DNA from: CAWKGV01 sp963849305
Lineage (GTDB): Bacteria > Pseudomonadota > Alphaproteobacteria > Acetobacterales > Acetobacteraceae
DNA length: 64,000 bases
Assembly: GCA_963849305.1 (NCBI GenBank)
Contig: CAWKGV010000023.1
Location: 62,001 to 126,000, forward strand
Direction of reading: 5' to 3'
Position numbers and translations under genes: made by a program. Of this stretch, positions 13,014-24,130 are shown one piece after another. The notes below the pieces were generated by a model. That model ran no database searches and had not been told where the DNA came from. It saw only the letters and a program-made list of their open reading frames with translations. Numbering within the stretch: position 1 is the first letter of the stretch; every line of letters starts with the position of its first letter.

Positions 13014-13861
13014 CGGCGACGATCGCTTTCCAAGGTTTGCCGGGCGCCTATTCGGACCTGGCCTGCCGGACCGCCTATCCGGCGATGCGGACGCTCCCAT
13101 GCAACTCATTCGAGACGGCCATCGAGGCGGTGCGCGAGGGCCGCGCCGAACTGGCCATGCTGCCGTGCGAGAACACGCTCGCCGGACGCGTGCCGGACAT
13201 CCATCACTTGCTGCCCGAGTCGGGCTTGTTCGTTGTCGGCGAGCATTTCCATCGCGTCGAGCATTGCCTGCTCGCGCCCAAGGGGGCCACGATCGAGGGC
13301 TTGCGGCGGGCGCACTCGCACCAGGTGGCGCTCGGTCAGGTGCGTCACTTCCTGCGCCAGCGCGGCCTAACGCCGGTAATAGAGGCCGATACCGCCGGGG
13401 CGGCGCAGCTCATCGCGGAGCGGAACAGCGCCGAGGACGCGGCGATCGCCTCGTCCTTGGCCGCGCAGATCTACGGGCTTGAAATCCTGGCGGCGAATGT
13501 CGAGGACGCGGCGCACAACACGACCCGTTTCTACGTGATGGCCCGCCGCCCGCGTACGCCCGACTGGGCGCAAGCCGATCTAATGACCACTTTTGTCTTC
13601 CGGGTGCGCAACGTGCCCGCCGCACTCTACAAGGCGTTGGGCGGGTTCGCCACCAACGGCGTTAACATGACCAAGCTCGAAAGCTACATGCTGGGCGGCG
13701 AGTTCACCGCCACGCAGTTCCTCTGCGATGTGGACGGGCATCCGGAGCAGCCGGGCTTACGCCGCGCGTTGGAGGAATTGACTTTCTTTTCCTCGGAAGT
13801 ACGGGTGCTCGGGGTCTACCCTGCGGCGCCGTTCCGGCTGGCGCAGGCGGCCGGGCGCTAA
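13010..13861 (+). CDS. pheA: Prephenate dehydratase
   Basis: This 283-residue monofunctional enzyme converts prephenate to phenylpyruvate in phenylalanine synthesis. The periplasmic-binding-like catalytic domain begins IAFQGLPGAYSDLACR and contains the conserved NTTRFYVMAR segment with the catalytic threonine (about residues 171-180). A C-terminal ACT domain follows (TTFVFRVRNVPAALYKALGGFA, then NGVNMTKLESYM), the usual phenylalanine feedback site. The ATG overlaps the kdsB stop by 4 bases. No chorismate mutase domain is fused. Confidence 0.95.
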   Translation: MTATIAFQGLPGAYSDLACRTAYPAMRTLPCNSFETAIEAVREGRAELAMLPCENTLAGRVPDIHHLLPESGLFVVGEHFHRVEHCLLAPKGATIEGLRRAHSHQVALGQVRHFLRQRGLTPVIEADTAGAAQLIAERNSAEDAAIASSLAAQIYGLEILAANVEDAAHNTTRFYVMARRPRTPDWAQADLMTTFVFRVRNVPAALYKALGGFATNGVNMTKLESYMLGGEFTATQFLCDVDGHPEQPGLRRALEELTFFSSEVRVLGVYPAAPFRLAQAAGR

Positions 13862-14139
13862 CGCCTCTGGTTGGCGGCGGAGGAGGAACGGGGCCGAACT
13901 CCCCGATCAAGGCGGGGGGCCGGCCCCTGACATCCTACCGGCGCCGGATGATCTTGATCTTCACGGTCAGTACCACCACGATCCACGATGGTTGCTCATC
14001 GCGTCCTCCGTGGATTGGGCCGGCACTCAGTCCGGCGGCCCGATCGGACGCCGGCCAGGTGCGCCCTGGCCGGCGTCGCCGTCTTAGCTGACCAGCCTGA
14101 ACCGTTGCTTAGCAGTGGCGCCCCGGCTTGGAGCGACGC
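13862..14139. other. Convergent intergenic region with two hairpins
   Basis: These 278 bp lie between convergent pheA and the DUF488 gene. One GC-rich hairpin pairs 13890-13896 with 13921-13927 (with an inner cccc/gggg pairing), placed as a pheA terminator would be but without a T-run. A second, perfect hairpin lies at 14047-14077. A minus-strand ATG with a good ggagg site near 13990 opens only a 10-codon frame. I see no gene here. Confidence 0.5.
14047..14077. terminator. Perfect 13-bp stem-loop between convergent genes
   Basis: gacgccggccagg (14047-14059) is exactly complementary to cctggccggcgtc (14065-14077) with a 5-base loop tgcgc. It could serve as a bidirectional terminator for pheA and the DUF488 gene, although neither side carries a T-run. 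Confidence 0.5.
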
Positions 14140-14580
14140 TCAAGCGAACAGGTGCGTGATCCGTTGCCCGGTTTCGGCGGCGATCCATTCGGCGACGATC
14201 CGGCGGTGGCAGGTGTCGGGGTCGCGTTCGAAGCACAACAGGCAGCATCGGCGGGCGCGTGCGAGCGTCGTCGCATCGGCGAGCGCGGCCTGCGGCTGAT
14301 CGCCGGTCATGTGCTGACGGTAGATCGCCACCATCCGCTGCGGATGCCCCGCCCACACCGCATCGCGCCCCGGCTTTGGGGTTCCAAGCGGGCGCAGATG
14401 AACGTAGTCGATTCCCTGCACATCCAGTCCCGCGGCCAACTGGCGCTTGGAGAAGCCGGGTTTGCGCGAAGCGGCGATGGCGCGCACGTCGATCAGCAGG
14501 CTGACCCCCGCCTCCCGCAGCGCGGCGATCACCTGACCGATGGCGCAGCCCTCGTAGCCGATAGTCAGGATCTCGGGCAT
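14140..14580 (-). CDS. DUF488 family protein
   Basis: The 146-residue product shows the DUF488 signature: an N-terminal ILTIGYEG, then LLIDVRAIAASRKPGFSK, the LRPLGTPKP segment, and a C-terminal CLLCFERDPDTCHR motif with clustered cysteines and a histidine. The family is widespread but its biochemical function is not established; the conserved cysteine/histidine residues suggest a metal site. It is downstream of nudC on the same strand with only 3 bases between, so the two are probably co-transcribed. Confidence 0.85.
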   Translation of the reverse strand: MPEILTIGYEGCAIGQVIAALREAGVSLLIDVRAIAASRKPGFSKRQLAAGLDVQGIDYVHLRPLGTPKPGRDAVWAGHPQRMVAIYRQHMTGDQPQAALADATTLARARRCCLLCFERDPDTCHRRIVAEWIAAETGQRITHLFA

Positions 14581-14583
14581 TGA

Positions 14584-15372
14584 TCAGCCGGCCGCGACCC
14601 AATCCTCGATCAGCCGACGGGCAATCGAATCGCCGCGCGGCAGCAGGAAGCCGTGCGCCTCATGGTGGATTACCTGCTCACGGGTGAACCAGCGCACATC
14701 CAGCAGTTCGGCCTCCTCGACCACGATCTCTTCCGTGAGCCCCTCGGCGTAGAAGCCGAGCATGACATTGCCAGGAAACGGCCAGGGCTGGCTCGAATGG
14801 TACCAGACCTGCCCCACCTCCACCCCGGATTCCTCGCGCACCTCGCGACGCACGGCTTCTTCCAGGCTTTCCCCCGGTTCGACAAACCCGGCGAGCGTCG
14901 AGTACATGTTGGCACGCGGAAAGCGCTGGGAGTGGCCGAGCAGGAGACGGTCCTCGCGCGTCACCAGCATGATCACCGCCGGGTCGGTCCGAGGGAAATG
15001 CTCGGTCTTACAGGCGGTACAAGTCATGACGTGCCCGGCGCTGCGCGGCTCGCAGGGCGCGCCGCACACGCCGCAGAAGCGGTGCCGGGCCCGCCAGTAC
15101 ATGAGCCCTCGCGCGTGCGCCAGCACCGCCGCCTCCGGCTTCGGCACTCCCCAGCCCACCGAGCGCAGGTCCACGAACGTCCCCAGCTGGCTTGGGAGCA
15201 GCGGCAGAGGGTCTTCGGCCGCACTGATATCGACCGCGAACACCGCGTGCCCGTCCAGCAGGCCAAGAAACGCCCAGGGTGACGAGTTCGCCATCCCGAC
15301 CGCCCGCAAGGCGGACGCCGTCTCGCCCGAGATGTAAACTGCCTCGGGGCGGCCAATGTCCATGCCGTTCAC
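14584..15372 (-). CDS. nudC: NAD(+) diphosphatase / RNA decapping Nudix enzyme NudC
   Basis: NudC hydrolyses NAD(H) to NMN(H) and AMP and removes NAD caps from RNA. The product has the zinc ribbon (CGVCGAPCEP and CTACKTEHFP), then the Nudix box GFVEPGESLEEAVRREVREE, and the SQPWPFPGNVMLGF motif diagnostic of NudC. The ATG at 15372 is probably not the ancestral start. The same frame continues upstream with a conserved-looking N-terminus (SPLDRAAERRQDDAW) as far as about 15487 but finds no start codon. Removing one base in a palindrome at 15467-15486 joins it to a GTG at 15523. All catalytic elements lie downstream of the break. Confidence 0.88.
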   Translation of the reverse strand: MNGMDIGRPEAVYISGETASALRAVGMANSSPWAFLGLLDGHAVFAVDISAAEDPLPLLPSQLGTFVDLRSVGWGVPKPEAAVLAHARGLMYWRARHRFCGVCGAPCEPRSAGHVMTCTACKTEHFPRTDPAVIMLVTREDRLLLGHSQRFPRANMYSTLAGFVEPGESLEEAVRREVREESGVEVGQVWYHSSQPWPFPGNVMLGFYAEGLTEEIVVEEAELLDVRWFTREQVIHHEAHGFLLPRGDSIARRLIEDWVAAG

Positions 15373-15650
15373 TAGGTTGCGGCTTCGCCAGACCGGAACG
15401 AACAGCGTCTCGGGACTGTCGAGCCGGGCCGTGATCCAGGCATCATCCTGCCGTCGTTCGGCGGCCCGATCGAGCGGGCTCGATCGAGTACACGTTCGGG
15501 CGGCTGGCGATGATCAGGGTCACGATCGGGTCCGCGGCGGAGGGGATTCGCGATCCCCGACGGTGCCACGCGCGAGAGCTAGCGGCAACGGGCGACAAGC
15601 GCCGCCGGCTCCGCTTGCGACGGCGCGGGAAAATCATGATATGCAGGTTC

Positions 15651-15746
15651 GGGAGGTCGGCGGCGGACGGGCGCCTCGCCAACCCGGTCAGGTCCGGAAG
15701 GAAGCAGCCGCAACGAGTTTCCGCTCGGGTCGCTGGTCGGCCTCCC
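15651..15746 (+). ncRNA. ffs: Signal recognition particle RNA (4.5S)
   Basis: The segment contains the universal SRP domain IV core, ggtcaggtccggaaggaagc near 15686-15705, the Ffh-binding site. The ends pair: gggaggtcggc at 15651 with the complementary gctggtcggcctccc ending at 15746. The length of about 96 bases fits the short bacterial form. It lies just upstream of dnaX, the usual place in alphaproteobacteria. It partners with Ffh in co-translational targeting. Confidence 0.95.
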
Positions 15747-15799
15747 ACCCGTAAACCCGCTGGAAGGTGGCCGCTGCGGCGGCTAGATCGTGCCCCCGC

Positions 15800-17623
15800 A
15801 TGTCCGGCCTGTTCCAGGACGACCCCCCGCAGGACGCTGCTGAGCGAGGCTCCGCGTTGTTCGCGGAACCCGAGCCCGGCCCCAAGCCATATCGGGTGCT
15901 CGCGCGGAAGTACCGGCCGAAAAGTTTTGCCGACCTGATCGGGCAGGATGCGATGGTGCGCACGTTGCGCAACGCCTTCGCCACCGGCCGGGTCGCGCAC
16001 GCCTTCATGCTGACCGGGGTGCGCGGGGTCGGCAAGACGACCACCGCCCGGATCGTCGCGCGCGCCCTCAACTGCACCGGCCCGGACGGCACGGGCGGGC
16101 CGACTGCGGATCCCTGCGGCGTCTGCCCCAACTGCGCGGCGATTCTCGCCGACCGGCATCCCGATGTGGTGGAGATGGATGCCGCCTCGCGGACCGGTGT
16201 GGACGATGTCCGCGAGATCATAGAGGCGACGCGGTTCCGCCCGCTCCAGGCGCGGGCCAAGGTGTTCATCATCGACGAAGTCCACATGCTCTCGCGCAAC
16301 GCGTTCAACGCGCTGCTGAAGACCCTGGAAGAGCCGCCCACGCACGTCACCTTCGTTTTCGCCACCACGGAGCTGCGCAAGGTGCCGGTCACGGTGCTTT
16401 CGCGCTGCCAGCGGTTCGATCTCCGGCGCGTCGGCATCGCGGAACTGGCGGCCCATTTCGCCCTCATCGCGGCATGCGAGGAGGTGAGCGTGGCGCCCGC
16501 GGCACTCGACCTAATCGCCCGCGCGGCGGACGGGTCGGTGCGAGATGGGCTGTCTCTGCTCGACCAGGCCATCGCGCAACGGGACCAGGATTCCGAAGAT
16601 GCGGTCACCGCGGCCCAAGTGGCGGACATGCTGGGGCTGGCTGACCGCGAGGCGGTCTTCGAACTACTGGAAGCGGTGATGGCCGGTCGCCCCGCCGCCG
16701 CGTTGGCCATCACCGAGCGGGCGTACGAGCACGGGGCGGACCTCGGCGCGGTGCTGGGCGATCTATTGGAACTCGTGCATACGCTGACGCGCCTCAAATC
16801 GCTTCCTGGCCTGCGCGACCGCCCGGAATTGCCCGAGGCGGAACGCACGCGCGGGGCGGCGCTAGCCGATCAGCTCTCGGTCCCGGCCTTGTCGCGGGTT
16901 TGGCAGATGCTGCTGAAGGGTGTCGGAGAAGTCGAGGCGGCACCGGATCGCCGGGCCGCCGCCGAGATGGTCTTGATCCGGCTCTGCCATGTCGCCGATC
17001 TGCCGACTCCGGGCGAGCTGGTGCGGCGGCTCGCGAACGGCGCCGGCGCGACCCCATCGCCGGCGCCCTTACTGGTAGCACCGACGGGCGGCGGTGGCGC
17101 GCGCGCGATGGCGGCCGGTGCAGTGGCCGGCGTTGCCGTTGCGGTGCCAGAAGCCGTCGCGGTCACGGGCACTCGCTTGGCCAGCTTTCGTGACGTGGTG
17201 GCACTTGCCGCCGAGCGGCGGGAAGCACTGTTGCACGCCCATTTGGTCCATTCCGTCCGTCTGGTGCGCTTCGCCCCTCCCGTGATCGAACTGCGGCCCG
17301 AGGCGGCGGCGCCAAAGGATCTCGCGCCGCGGCTGGCCTCGCTGCTGAGCGACGCCACCGGGGCCCGCTGGCATGTCGCGCTCTCGACCGCGACCGGCGA
17401 GCCGACCCTTGCCGAGCAAGGCAATGCCGCCGACGCGGTGCGCCGGACGGCTGCGGCAGACCACCCGCTGGTGCGCGCCATCCTGGAGGCGTTTCCGGGC
17501 GCCCGCATCGACGCGGTGCATGATACGAGCGTGGACGCCTACGGATTGCCGGCCGAGTCCGAAATGCCGGCATTCGCCCCACCCGACGCCGAATCCGTTG
17601 AAGACATGGAGTTGGATCAATGA
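15800..17623 (+). CDS. dnaX: DNA polymerase III subunits gamma and tau
   Basis: DnaX is the AAA+ clamp-loader ATPase that loads the beta clamp and couples the replicative polymerases. The 607-residue product starts with a short linker, then [19 protein letters not shown], Walker [17 protein letters not shown], a zinc module ([10 protein letters not shown]), Walker B with [18 protein letters not shown], and sensor 1 [16 protein letters not shown]. The C-terminal region from about residue 420 is Ala/Pro/Val-rich and then forms the tau-type domain. The ATG at 15800 gives the expected distance to the AAA core. Its stop overlaps the ybaB start as ATGA, and recR follows: a conserved dnaX-ybaB-recR operon. 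Confidence 0.96.
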   Translation: MSGLFQDDPPQDAAERGSALFAEPEPGPKPYRVLARKYRPKSFADLIGQDAMVRTLRNAFATGRVAHAFMLTGVRGVGKTTTARIVARALNCTGPDGTGGPTADPCGVCPNCAAILADRHPDVVEMDAASRTGVDDVREIIEATRFRPLQARAKVFIIDEVHMLSRNAFNALLKTLEEPPTHVTFVFATTELRKVPVTVLSRCQRFDLRRVGIAELAAHFALIAACEEVSVAPAALDLIARAADGSVRDGLSLLDQAIAQRDQDSEDAVTAAQVADMLGLADREAVFELLEAVMAGRPAAALAITERAYEHGADLGAVLGDLLELVHTLTRLKSLPGLRDRPELPEAERTRGAALADQLSVPALSRVWQMLLKGVGEVEAAPDRRAAAEMVLIRLCHVADLPTPGELVRRLANGAGATPSPAPLLVAPTGGGGARAMAAGAVAGVAVAVPEAVAVTGTRLASFRDVVALAAERREALLHAHLVHSVRLVRFAPPVIELRPEAAAPKDLAPRLASLLSDATGARWHVALSTATGEPTLAEQGNAADAVRRTAAADHPLVRAILEAFPGARIDAVHDTSVDAYGLPAESEMPAFAPPDAESVEDMELDQ

Positions 17624-17943
17624 AGAATCTTTCCGGCTTGATGAAGCAAGCGCAGCAGATGCAAGAGCGGATGCAGGAGATGCAGGCCAAGCTGGAGGGC
17701 ATGGAGGCCGAGGGCGAGGCCGGCGCGGGGCTGGTGCGGGTTACGCTCAACGGCAAGGGCGAGATGCGGCGGATCAAGATCGACCCCAAGCTCGCTGATC
17801 CGGCGGAAACCGAGATGCTGGAGGATCTGATCGTCGCGGCGCATGTCGATGCCAAGCGGAAGGTGGAGGCGCACACCGCCGAAGAGATGCAGAAGGTCAC
17901 GGCCGGGGTGCAGCTTCCGCCGGGGATGAAACTGCCGTTTTGA
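17620..17943 (+). CDS. YbaB/EbfC family nucleoid-associated protein
   Basis: This small 107-residue DNA-binding protein has the EbfC fold: an N-terminal coiled helix ([28 protein letters not shown]), the [24 protein letters not shown] strand region and the [16 protein letters not shown] helix. Family members bind and shape DNA, and the position between dnaX and recR is highly conserved. It overlaps dnaX by 4 bases, so its translation depends on dnaX. Confidence 0.93.
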   Translation: MKNLSGLMKQAQQMQERMQEMQAKLEGMEAEGEAGAGLVRVTLNGKGEMRRIKIDPKLADPAETEMLEDLIVAAHVDAKRKVEAHTAEEMQKVTAGVQLPPGMKLPF

Positions 17944-17970
17944 GGCGTGGCTCGCTGACCCTCGTCGACA

Positions 17971-18564
17971 ATGGGTGGCCCCGAGATCGAGCATCTGATC
18001 GACTTGCTGGCCAAGCTTCCCGGCATGGGGCCGCGCAGCGCCCGCCGGGCGGCACTCAGGCTGATGCAGCAACCGGAAAGCCGGATGCTCCCGCTGGCGG
18101 CGGCGCTCGAGCAAGCGGCACGGGCGGTTCATGGGTGTTCGCTCTGCGGCAATCTCGACAGCCGCGATCCCTGCACGATCTGCACCGACCCGCATCGCGA
18201 CCGCTCGGTGATCTGCGTCGTGGAGGGCGTCGGGGATCTGTGGGCGCTGGAGCGCGCCACAGTGCATCGCGGACTCTATCATGTACTGGGCGGCACGCTC
18301 TCCGCGCTCGGGGGCATCGGCCCGGAAGACCTCAATGTGGCTCCGCTGCTCGCGCGCGTTGCTGAGGGCGAGGTCGCCGAGGTCATTCTCGCGCTCGGGG
18401 CCACAGTGGATGGCGCCGCCACCGCGCATTGGCTGAGCGAGCGGCTTCGCCCGCTCGGGGCCACGATCACCAAGCTGGCGCAGGGCGTCCCGATCGGCGG
18501 CGCGCTCGACGTGCTGGACGAGGGCACGCTCGCCACGGCACTCAGGGCCAGGAGGCCGACATGA
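17971..18564 (+). CDS. recR: Recombination mediator RecR
   Basis: RecR works with RecF and RecO to load RecA on single-stranded gaps. The 197-residue product has the N-terminal helix-hairpin-helix (LIDLLAKLPGMGPRSARRAALRLM), a four-cysteine zinc motif (CSLCGNLDSRDPCTICTD), a Toprim domain (VICVVEGVGDLWALE) and the C-terminal Walker-like region. It is third in the dnaX-ybaB-recR operon, 27 bases after ybaB. Its stop overlaps the start of the amine oxidase gene. Confidence 0.95.
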   Translation: MGGPEIEHLIDLLAKLPGMGPRSARRAALRLMQQPESRMLPLAAALEQAARAVHGCSLCGNLDSRDPCTICTDPHRDRSVICVVEGVGDLWALERATVHRGLYHVLGGTLSALGGIGPEDLNVAPLLARVAEGEVAEVILALGATVDGAATAHWLSERLRPLGATITKLAQGVPIGGALDVLDEGTLATALRARRPT

Positions 18565-20123
18565 CGCTGTCGCGCCGCGACCTGATCCATCTTGTGGGAA
18601 AGACGGGCGGCCTCGGCGCGGCTTATCGCACCATGGCGGCCATGGGCCTGCTCGCGGTGCCGACGGCCTATGCCGGTCCGCCCGAGCTGCCGTCAGGCCA
18701 AGGCCGGAAGGTCGTGATCGTCGGCGCGGGCATCGCCGGCATGGTGATGGGCTACGAGTTGGCGCAAGCGGGCTTCGACCCGCTGATACTGGAGGCGCGC
18801 AGCCGCCCCGGCGGGCGCAACTGGTCCTTGCGCGCCGGCGACGAGGTGGTGGAGACCGACAGCGTTCAGCACGTCCGCTGGACGATTGGCGAGCATCTCT
18901 ACTTCAACCCTGGCCCGGCGCGCATCCCGTACCACCACGACGGCATCCTGTCGTACTGCCGCGAGCTGGGCGTCCCGCTGGAAGTGATGTGCAACGAGAA
19001 CCGCGGCGCGCTGATGCACGACGACGCGGCGTTCGGCGGCGTACCGCAGCTCAATCGCCGGGTGGTGAACGACGCGCGCGGCTACGTGGCGGAGCTGGCG
19101 TCCAAGGCGGTGGATCAGGCGGCGCTCGCCGGGCCGGTCTCGACCGAGGACCGGGAGCGCCTACGCGACTTCCTGCGCGCCTTCGGGGCGCTGGATAAGG
19201 ATCTTGTCTATCGCGGCTCAACGCGCGCGGGCTGGGCCGAGCCACCGGGTGGTGGGATGCAGCGGGGCCAGCGCAACGCGCCGCTCGATCTGCGCAGCAT
19301 CCTTTCCAGCGATTTCTGGCAGGGACCGACGCAGTTCGGCGAGCTGGTCGATATGGCTCCCACCATGTTGCAGCCGGTGGGCGGCATGGGCCGCATCGGT
19401 CAGGCCTTCGGCCGCAAGTTGTGGGGTCGGATCGCCTATGGCGCCGAAGTGACGCAACTCCACCGCACCTCGGCGGGTGCGCGCGTGGTGTGGAAGGACG
19501 CCAAGACCGGAGCCGAACAAGGCGTGGAGGCGCCAGTCGTGGCGGTGACCGTGCCTTTTTCCGTGCTGCGCGGGATCGAGGCCGATTTCGCCGGCACCGT
19601 CCGCGCGGCGATCGCCTCGCTCGACTACGTGCCGGCGGCCAAGGTCGCGTTTCTGGCAGAGCGCCGATTCTGGGAGCTGGACGACAATATTTATGGCGGC
19701 ATTTCCTGGACTAGCCGGGATAGCACGCAGATCTGGTATCCGACCGCCGGGATCGCCCAAATCAAGGGCGTGTTGGTCGGCGCCTATATTTGGTCGGAGA
19801 AGCCGGGCGATGCCTTCGCCGTCAAATCACCGGCCCAGCGGCTAGAGGATACGCTGGCCGATATCGAACGGCTGCACCCCGGAGCGCATCACCGGCTCGG
19901 CAAGGGCGTGTCCGTGAGTTGGAAGAAGGTTCCCTACAGTCTGGGCGCCTGGGCGATGTGGGACGAGGCGGCGAGGGCGACGCACTATCGGCGCCTGTTG
20001 GACGGCGATGGCCCGTTCCTATTCGCCGGGGAACACATGTCCTGGATCACAGGATGGCAGGAGGGAGCGGTACGATCGGCGCATCATGCCTTGGGGCAGA
20101 TAGCGACGCAGCTGCGCGGCTAA
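18561..20123 (+). CDS. Tat-exported flavin amine oxidase
   Basis: The 520-residue flavoprotein belongs to the monoamine-oxidase family. It begins with a twin-arginine signal (SRRDLIHL followed by a hydrophobic stretch ending AYA), so it should be exported folded with FAD. The Rossmann motif VVIVGAGIAGMVMGYELAQAG follows, then ILEARSRPGGRNWSL, and the C-terminal FAD contact FAGEHMSWITGWQEGAVRSA. The substrate is unknown; candidates are amines or amino acids. The ATG at 18561 overlaps the recR stop as ATGA, so it seems to be read from the dnaX operon although unrelated in function. Confidence 0.88.
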   Translation: MTLSRRDLIHLVGKTGGLGAAYRTMAAMGLLAVPTAYAGPPELPSGQGRKVVIVGAGIAGMVMGYELAQAGFDPLILEARSRPGGRNWSLRAGDEVVETDSVQHVRWTIGEHLYFNPGPARIPYHHDGILSYCRELGVPLEVMCNENRGALMHDDAAFGGVPQLNRRVVNDARGYVAELASKAVDQAALAGPVSTEDRERLRDFLRAFGALDKDLVYRGSTRAGWAEPPGGGMQRGQRNAPLDLRSILSSDFWQGPTQFGELVDMAPTMLQPVGGMGRIGQAFGRKLWGRIAYGAEVTQLHRTSAGARVVWKDAKTGAEQGVEAPVVAVTVPFSVLRGIEADFAGTVRAAIASLDYVPAAKVAFLAERRFWELDDNIYGGISWTSRDSTQIWYPTAGIAQIKGVLVGAYIWSEKPGDAFAVKSPAQRLEDTLADIERLHPGAHHRLGKGVSVSWKKVPYSLGAWAMWDEAARATHYRRLLDGDGPFLFAGEHMSWITGWQEGAVRSAHHALGQIATQLRG

Positions 20124-20151
20124 TGTTCGGCGGTCTGAACGCGAGCAGGAC

Positions 20152-20226
20152 TGGTGGGTGCGACAGGGATTGAACCTGTGACCCCCGCCGTGTGAAGACG
20201 GTGCTCTCCCGCTGAGCTACGCACCC
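20152..20226 (-). tRNA. tRNA-Val (anticodon CAC)
   Basis: The minus-strand sequence folds as a cloverleaf: a 7-bp acceptor stem (gggtgcg/cgcaccc), a D arm with agcgggag, an anticodon stem ccgtc/ggcgg with loop ttcacac (anticodon CAC, reading GTG), and a T arm with ttcaatc. The 3' CCA is encoded. GTG is expected to be a frequent valine codon in this high-GC genome. Confidence 0.95.
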
Positions 20227-20459
20227 GGTCCTGCTCGGTTGATAGGCAGCCCGGCAGCCCGGGTCAAGGCGGCCGCTCCCGGTCCTTCTGGCCGGATCGA
20301 GAAGCTACGCGCGCAGATTCGTTGCGGCTGTCCGGCTGCGCGCGTATCGTTCCCTGCGCGTTGGGCAATTCGCGTTCAAAAAAAAGCGATAGCCCCGCGC
20401 TGGGGAAATTGGCCGGATCTGCGAACCAGGTCCGCCGCGAGCAGAAAGGCAGCGCGCCG

Positions 20460-20669
20460 ATGCCGAACGGCACCGTTAAATGGTTCAACCCGACGAAAGG
20501 CTACGGGTTCATCGCGCCGGACACTGGCGGCAAGGACGTATTCGTCCATATCAGCGCCGTCCAGAAGGCGGGACTGCGGACCTTGAACGAAGGCCAGAAG
20601 ATCGGTTTCGAGGTCGAGCAGCAGCAGAACGGCCGCACAGCCGCGGTGAACCTCTCGCAAGCCGATTGA
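20460..20669 (+). CDS. Cold shock domain protein
   Basis: A 69-residue single cold-shock domain (OB fold). It shows the RNA-binding motifs RNP1 as KGYGFIAPD and RNP2 as DVFVHISAV, preceded by [11 protein letters not shown]. Such proteins bind single-stranded RNA and DNA and act as RNA chaperones. The gene stands alone with a leader of more than 200 bp after the tRNA. That leader contains an A8 run near 20380 and no other gene; long leaders are common in cold-shock genes. The ATG is preceded by a gcagaaaggc site. Confidence 0.95.
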   Translation: MPNGTVKWFNPTKGYGFIAPDTGGKDVFVHISAVQKAGLRTLNEGQKIGFEVEQQQNGRTAAVNLSQAD

Positions 20670-20807
20670 CGGTTTAGCCGGCGGCTGTCTGCGTGCCCCG
20701 GCACGGCTTCGATTACCGAGCTGGTCGTGACGACGCGGTGCGATTGGAACCGCTCTTGCCTTAGGGTGGTTCGGGCACTAGGCCGACGCGAGGGAGGACA
20801 CCTGCGC

Positions 20808-21467
20808 ATGAATCCCGCGATCCAATCGGGAGGCAGCGGCCCGCGGCCTTCGCTCGACACTGAGGCGGTGCGGGCCGCCTATCGACGCTGGTCCCGCATC
20901 TACGATGCGACGTTCGGAGGAGTATCGGGCTTCGGTCGCCGTCGGGCCGTCCGCGAGGTCAATCGCCTCCCAGGCCCGCGTGTGCTGGAGGTCGGAGTCG
21001 GCACCGGCCTCGCGCTCCCGCATTACCGGCCGGAAAAGCGGGTCACCGGCATCGACTTGTCGACGGATATGCTGGCCTTGGCTCGCAAGCGCGTTGCGGA
21101 GCTCAAGCTCGCCAATGTCGAGGCTTTGCGCGAGATGGATGCCGAGGCGACTGACTTTCCAGACGGCGCGTTCGATATCGCGGTGGCGATGTTCGTCGCC
21201 TCCGTCGTGCCGCACCCGCGCCGGCTACTCGCCGAGATGCGGCGTTTGGTGCGCCCCCAGGGCCACATCCTGTTCGTGCATCACTTCCGCGCCGACAGGG
21301 GTCCGCGTTGGTGGGTGGAGCGGGCCTTGGCGCCGGCCTCACGCGGCCTTGGCTGGCACCCGGATTTCGCGGTCGCGGACTTGTTCGGCTCTGACGACCT
21401 CCCGCGCGCCGAGATGGCTCCGGTGCCGCCATTGGGGATTTTCACGCTGGTGCATTTGCCCAATTGA
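20808..21467 (+). CDS. Class I SAM-dependent methyltransferase (PmtA/UbiE-like)
   Basis: The 219-residue product has the SAM-binding fold: motif I VLEVGVGTGLALPHY, acidic residue in VTGIDLSTDML, and motif III as LVRPQGHILFVHHF. The N-terminal AYRRWSRIYDATFG and the overall spacing resemble the rhodobacterial phosphatidylethanolamine N-methyltransferase PmtA, which makes phosphatidylcholine precursors, but UbiE-like activity cannot be excluded. The start at 20808 follows a strong agggagga site. It lies between csp and coxB and is probably monocistronic. Confidence 0.82.
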   Translation: MNPAIQSGGSGPRPSLDTEAVRAAYRRWSRIYDATFGGVSGFGRRRAVREVNRLPGPRVLEVGVGTGLALPHYRPEKRVTGIDLSTDMLALARKRVAELKLANVEALREMDAEATDFPDGAFDIAVAMFVASVVPHPRRLLAEMRRLVRPQGHILFVHHFRADRGPRWWVERALAPASRGLGWHPDFAVADLFGSDDLPRAEMAPVPPLGIFTLVHLPN

Positions 21468-21610
21468 TCCGGCAACTGACCTGGTGCGCCGATCCGGCAT
21501 CGGCTGTCCCGGTGGTTTGCGGGCGGGCGCTTGATCTCGGACGGTGGCTCGGCTACGCGAACGCTAGCTAAGCCGGGTCGCATTTCGGCCCCCGGAGGGA
21601 CGTAGCGGAC

Positions 21611-22501
21611 ATGAAACGGCCGAGTCATTTGTGGCGAGGGCTCGCGGCGGCAGCGGCATGCGCCACGGCGCCATTAGTCGGGATCTGCCTCGCGCCGGAT
21701 CCGGCGTCGGCGCAGGTGCCGACGCCGTGGCAAGTCGGAATGCAGGCCGGTTTCAGCCCGGTGAAACGCGACATAATCGCGCTCAACCACCTGCTGTTCG
21801 TCATCATCGCCGTTATCACCGCGTTCGTGGGCTTGCTGCTCGCCTGGGTGATTTGGCGCTACAATGCGCGGCGCAACCCGGTGCCCTCGCCCCTCAGCCA
21901 CAACCCAGTGCTGGAAGTAGCTTGGACCGTGATCCCGATCCTGATCCTGGTCGTGATCGCCATTCCCTCGTTCCGACTGATCTACTATGAGGACCGGACC
22001 GATCACCCGGACATGACAATCAAGGTGACCGGGCATCAGTGGTACTGGGAGTATACCTATCCCGACCAGAAGAACCTCGACTTTTCGAGCTACATCATAC
22101 CGGATGATAAGCTGAAGCCAGGTCAGCTCCGGCTGCTCTCGGTGGACAACGACCTGGTGCTCCCGGTGGGCAAGAACGTCCGCATCCTGACCACGAGCGG
22201 CGACGTGATCCATAGCTTCTTCATCCCATCGCTCGGGGTACAACGCTATGCGATACCCGGCCGGACGATCGAGACATGGGTTCGCATCGACAAGCCCGGC
22301 CTCTACTATGGCGAGTGCAATCAGGTTTGCGGAACCAACCACAGCCGAATGCCCATCGCGGTGCGTGGGGTGAGCGAGCAGGAGTTCCAGGCTTGGCTGG
22401 TCCAGGCGCAAAAGCAGTTCGCCGAAAATGGTCCCTCCGCGACCCCGGCCGCCTTGGCCGGCGGGGTTGAGTTGGCGTCGGCGCAAAGGGTTCGGCACTG
22501 A
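21611..22501 (+). CDS. coxB: Cytochrome c oxidase subunit II
   Basis: This subunit carries the CuA centre that receives electrons from cytochrome c. The 296-residue product has a signal peptide (to about residue 36), two transmembrane helices (LLFVIIAVITAFVGLLLAWVI and AWTVIPILILVVIAIP), then the cupredoxin domain: GHQWYWEYTYP, DVIHSFFIPSLG, and the CuA ligand loop GECNQVCGTNHSRM beginning near residue 234. No C-terminal haem c domain is present. A good ggaggg site precedes the ATG. It heads the operon coxB-coxA-ctaB. Confidence 0.97.
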   Translation: MKRPSHLWRGLAAAAACATAPLVGICLAPDPASAQVPTPWQVGMQAGFSPVKRDIIALNHLLFVIIAVITAFVGLLLAWVIWRYNARRNPVPSPLSHNPVLEVAWTVIPILILVVIAIPSFRLIYYEDRTDHPDMTIKVTGHQWYWEYTYPDQKNLDFSSYIIPDDKLKPGQLRLLSVDNDLVLPVGKNVRILTTSGDVIHSFFIPSLGVQRYAIPGRTIETWVRIDKPGLYYGECNQVCGTNHSRMPIAVRGVSEQEFQAWLVQAQKQFAENGPSATPAALAGGVELASAQRVRH

Positions 22502-22518
22502 CCGCGGTCGGTGCCTGA

Positions 22519-24123
<1,605 letters not shown>

Positions 24124-24130
24124 GGCGCAC

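Noticed and set aside
13925..13992. Tiny minus-strand ORF with a good ribosome site
   Set aside because: The ATG frame has only 10 codons; the hydrophobic, Arg-ending frame nearby has no start codon. Not enough to call a gene.
15443..16456. Minus-strand frames crossing the SRP RNA and the dnaX start
   Set aside because: They overlap a certain RNA gene and dnaX, and show no family features.
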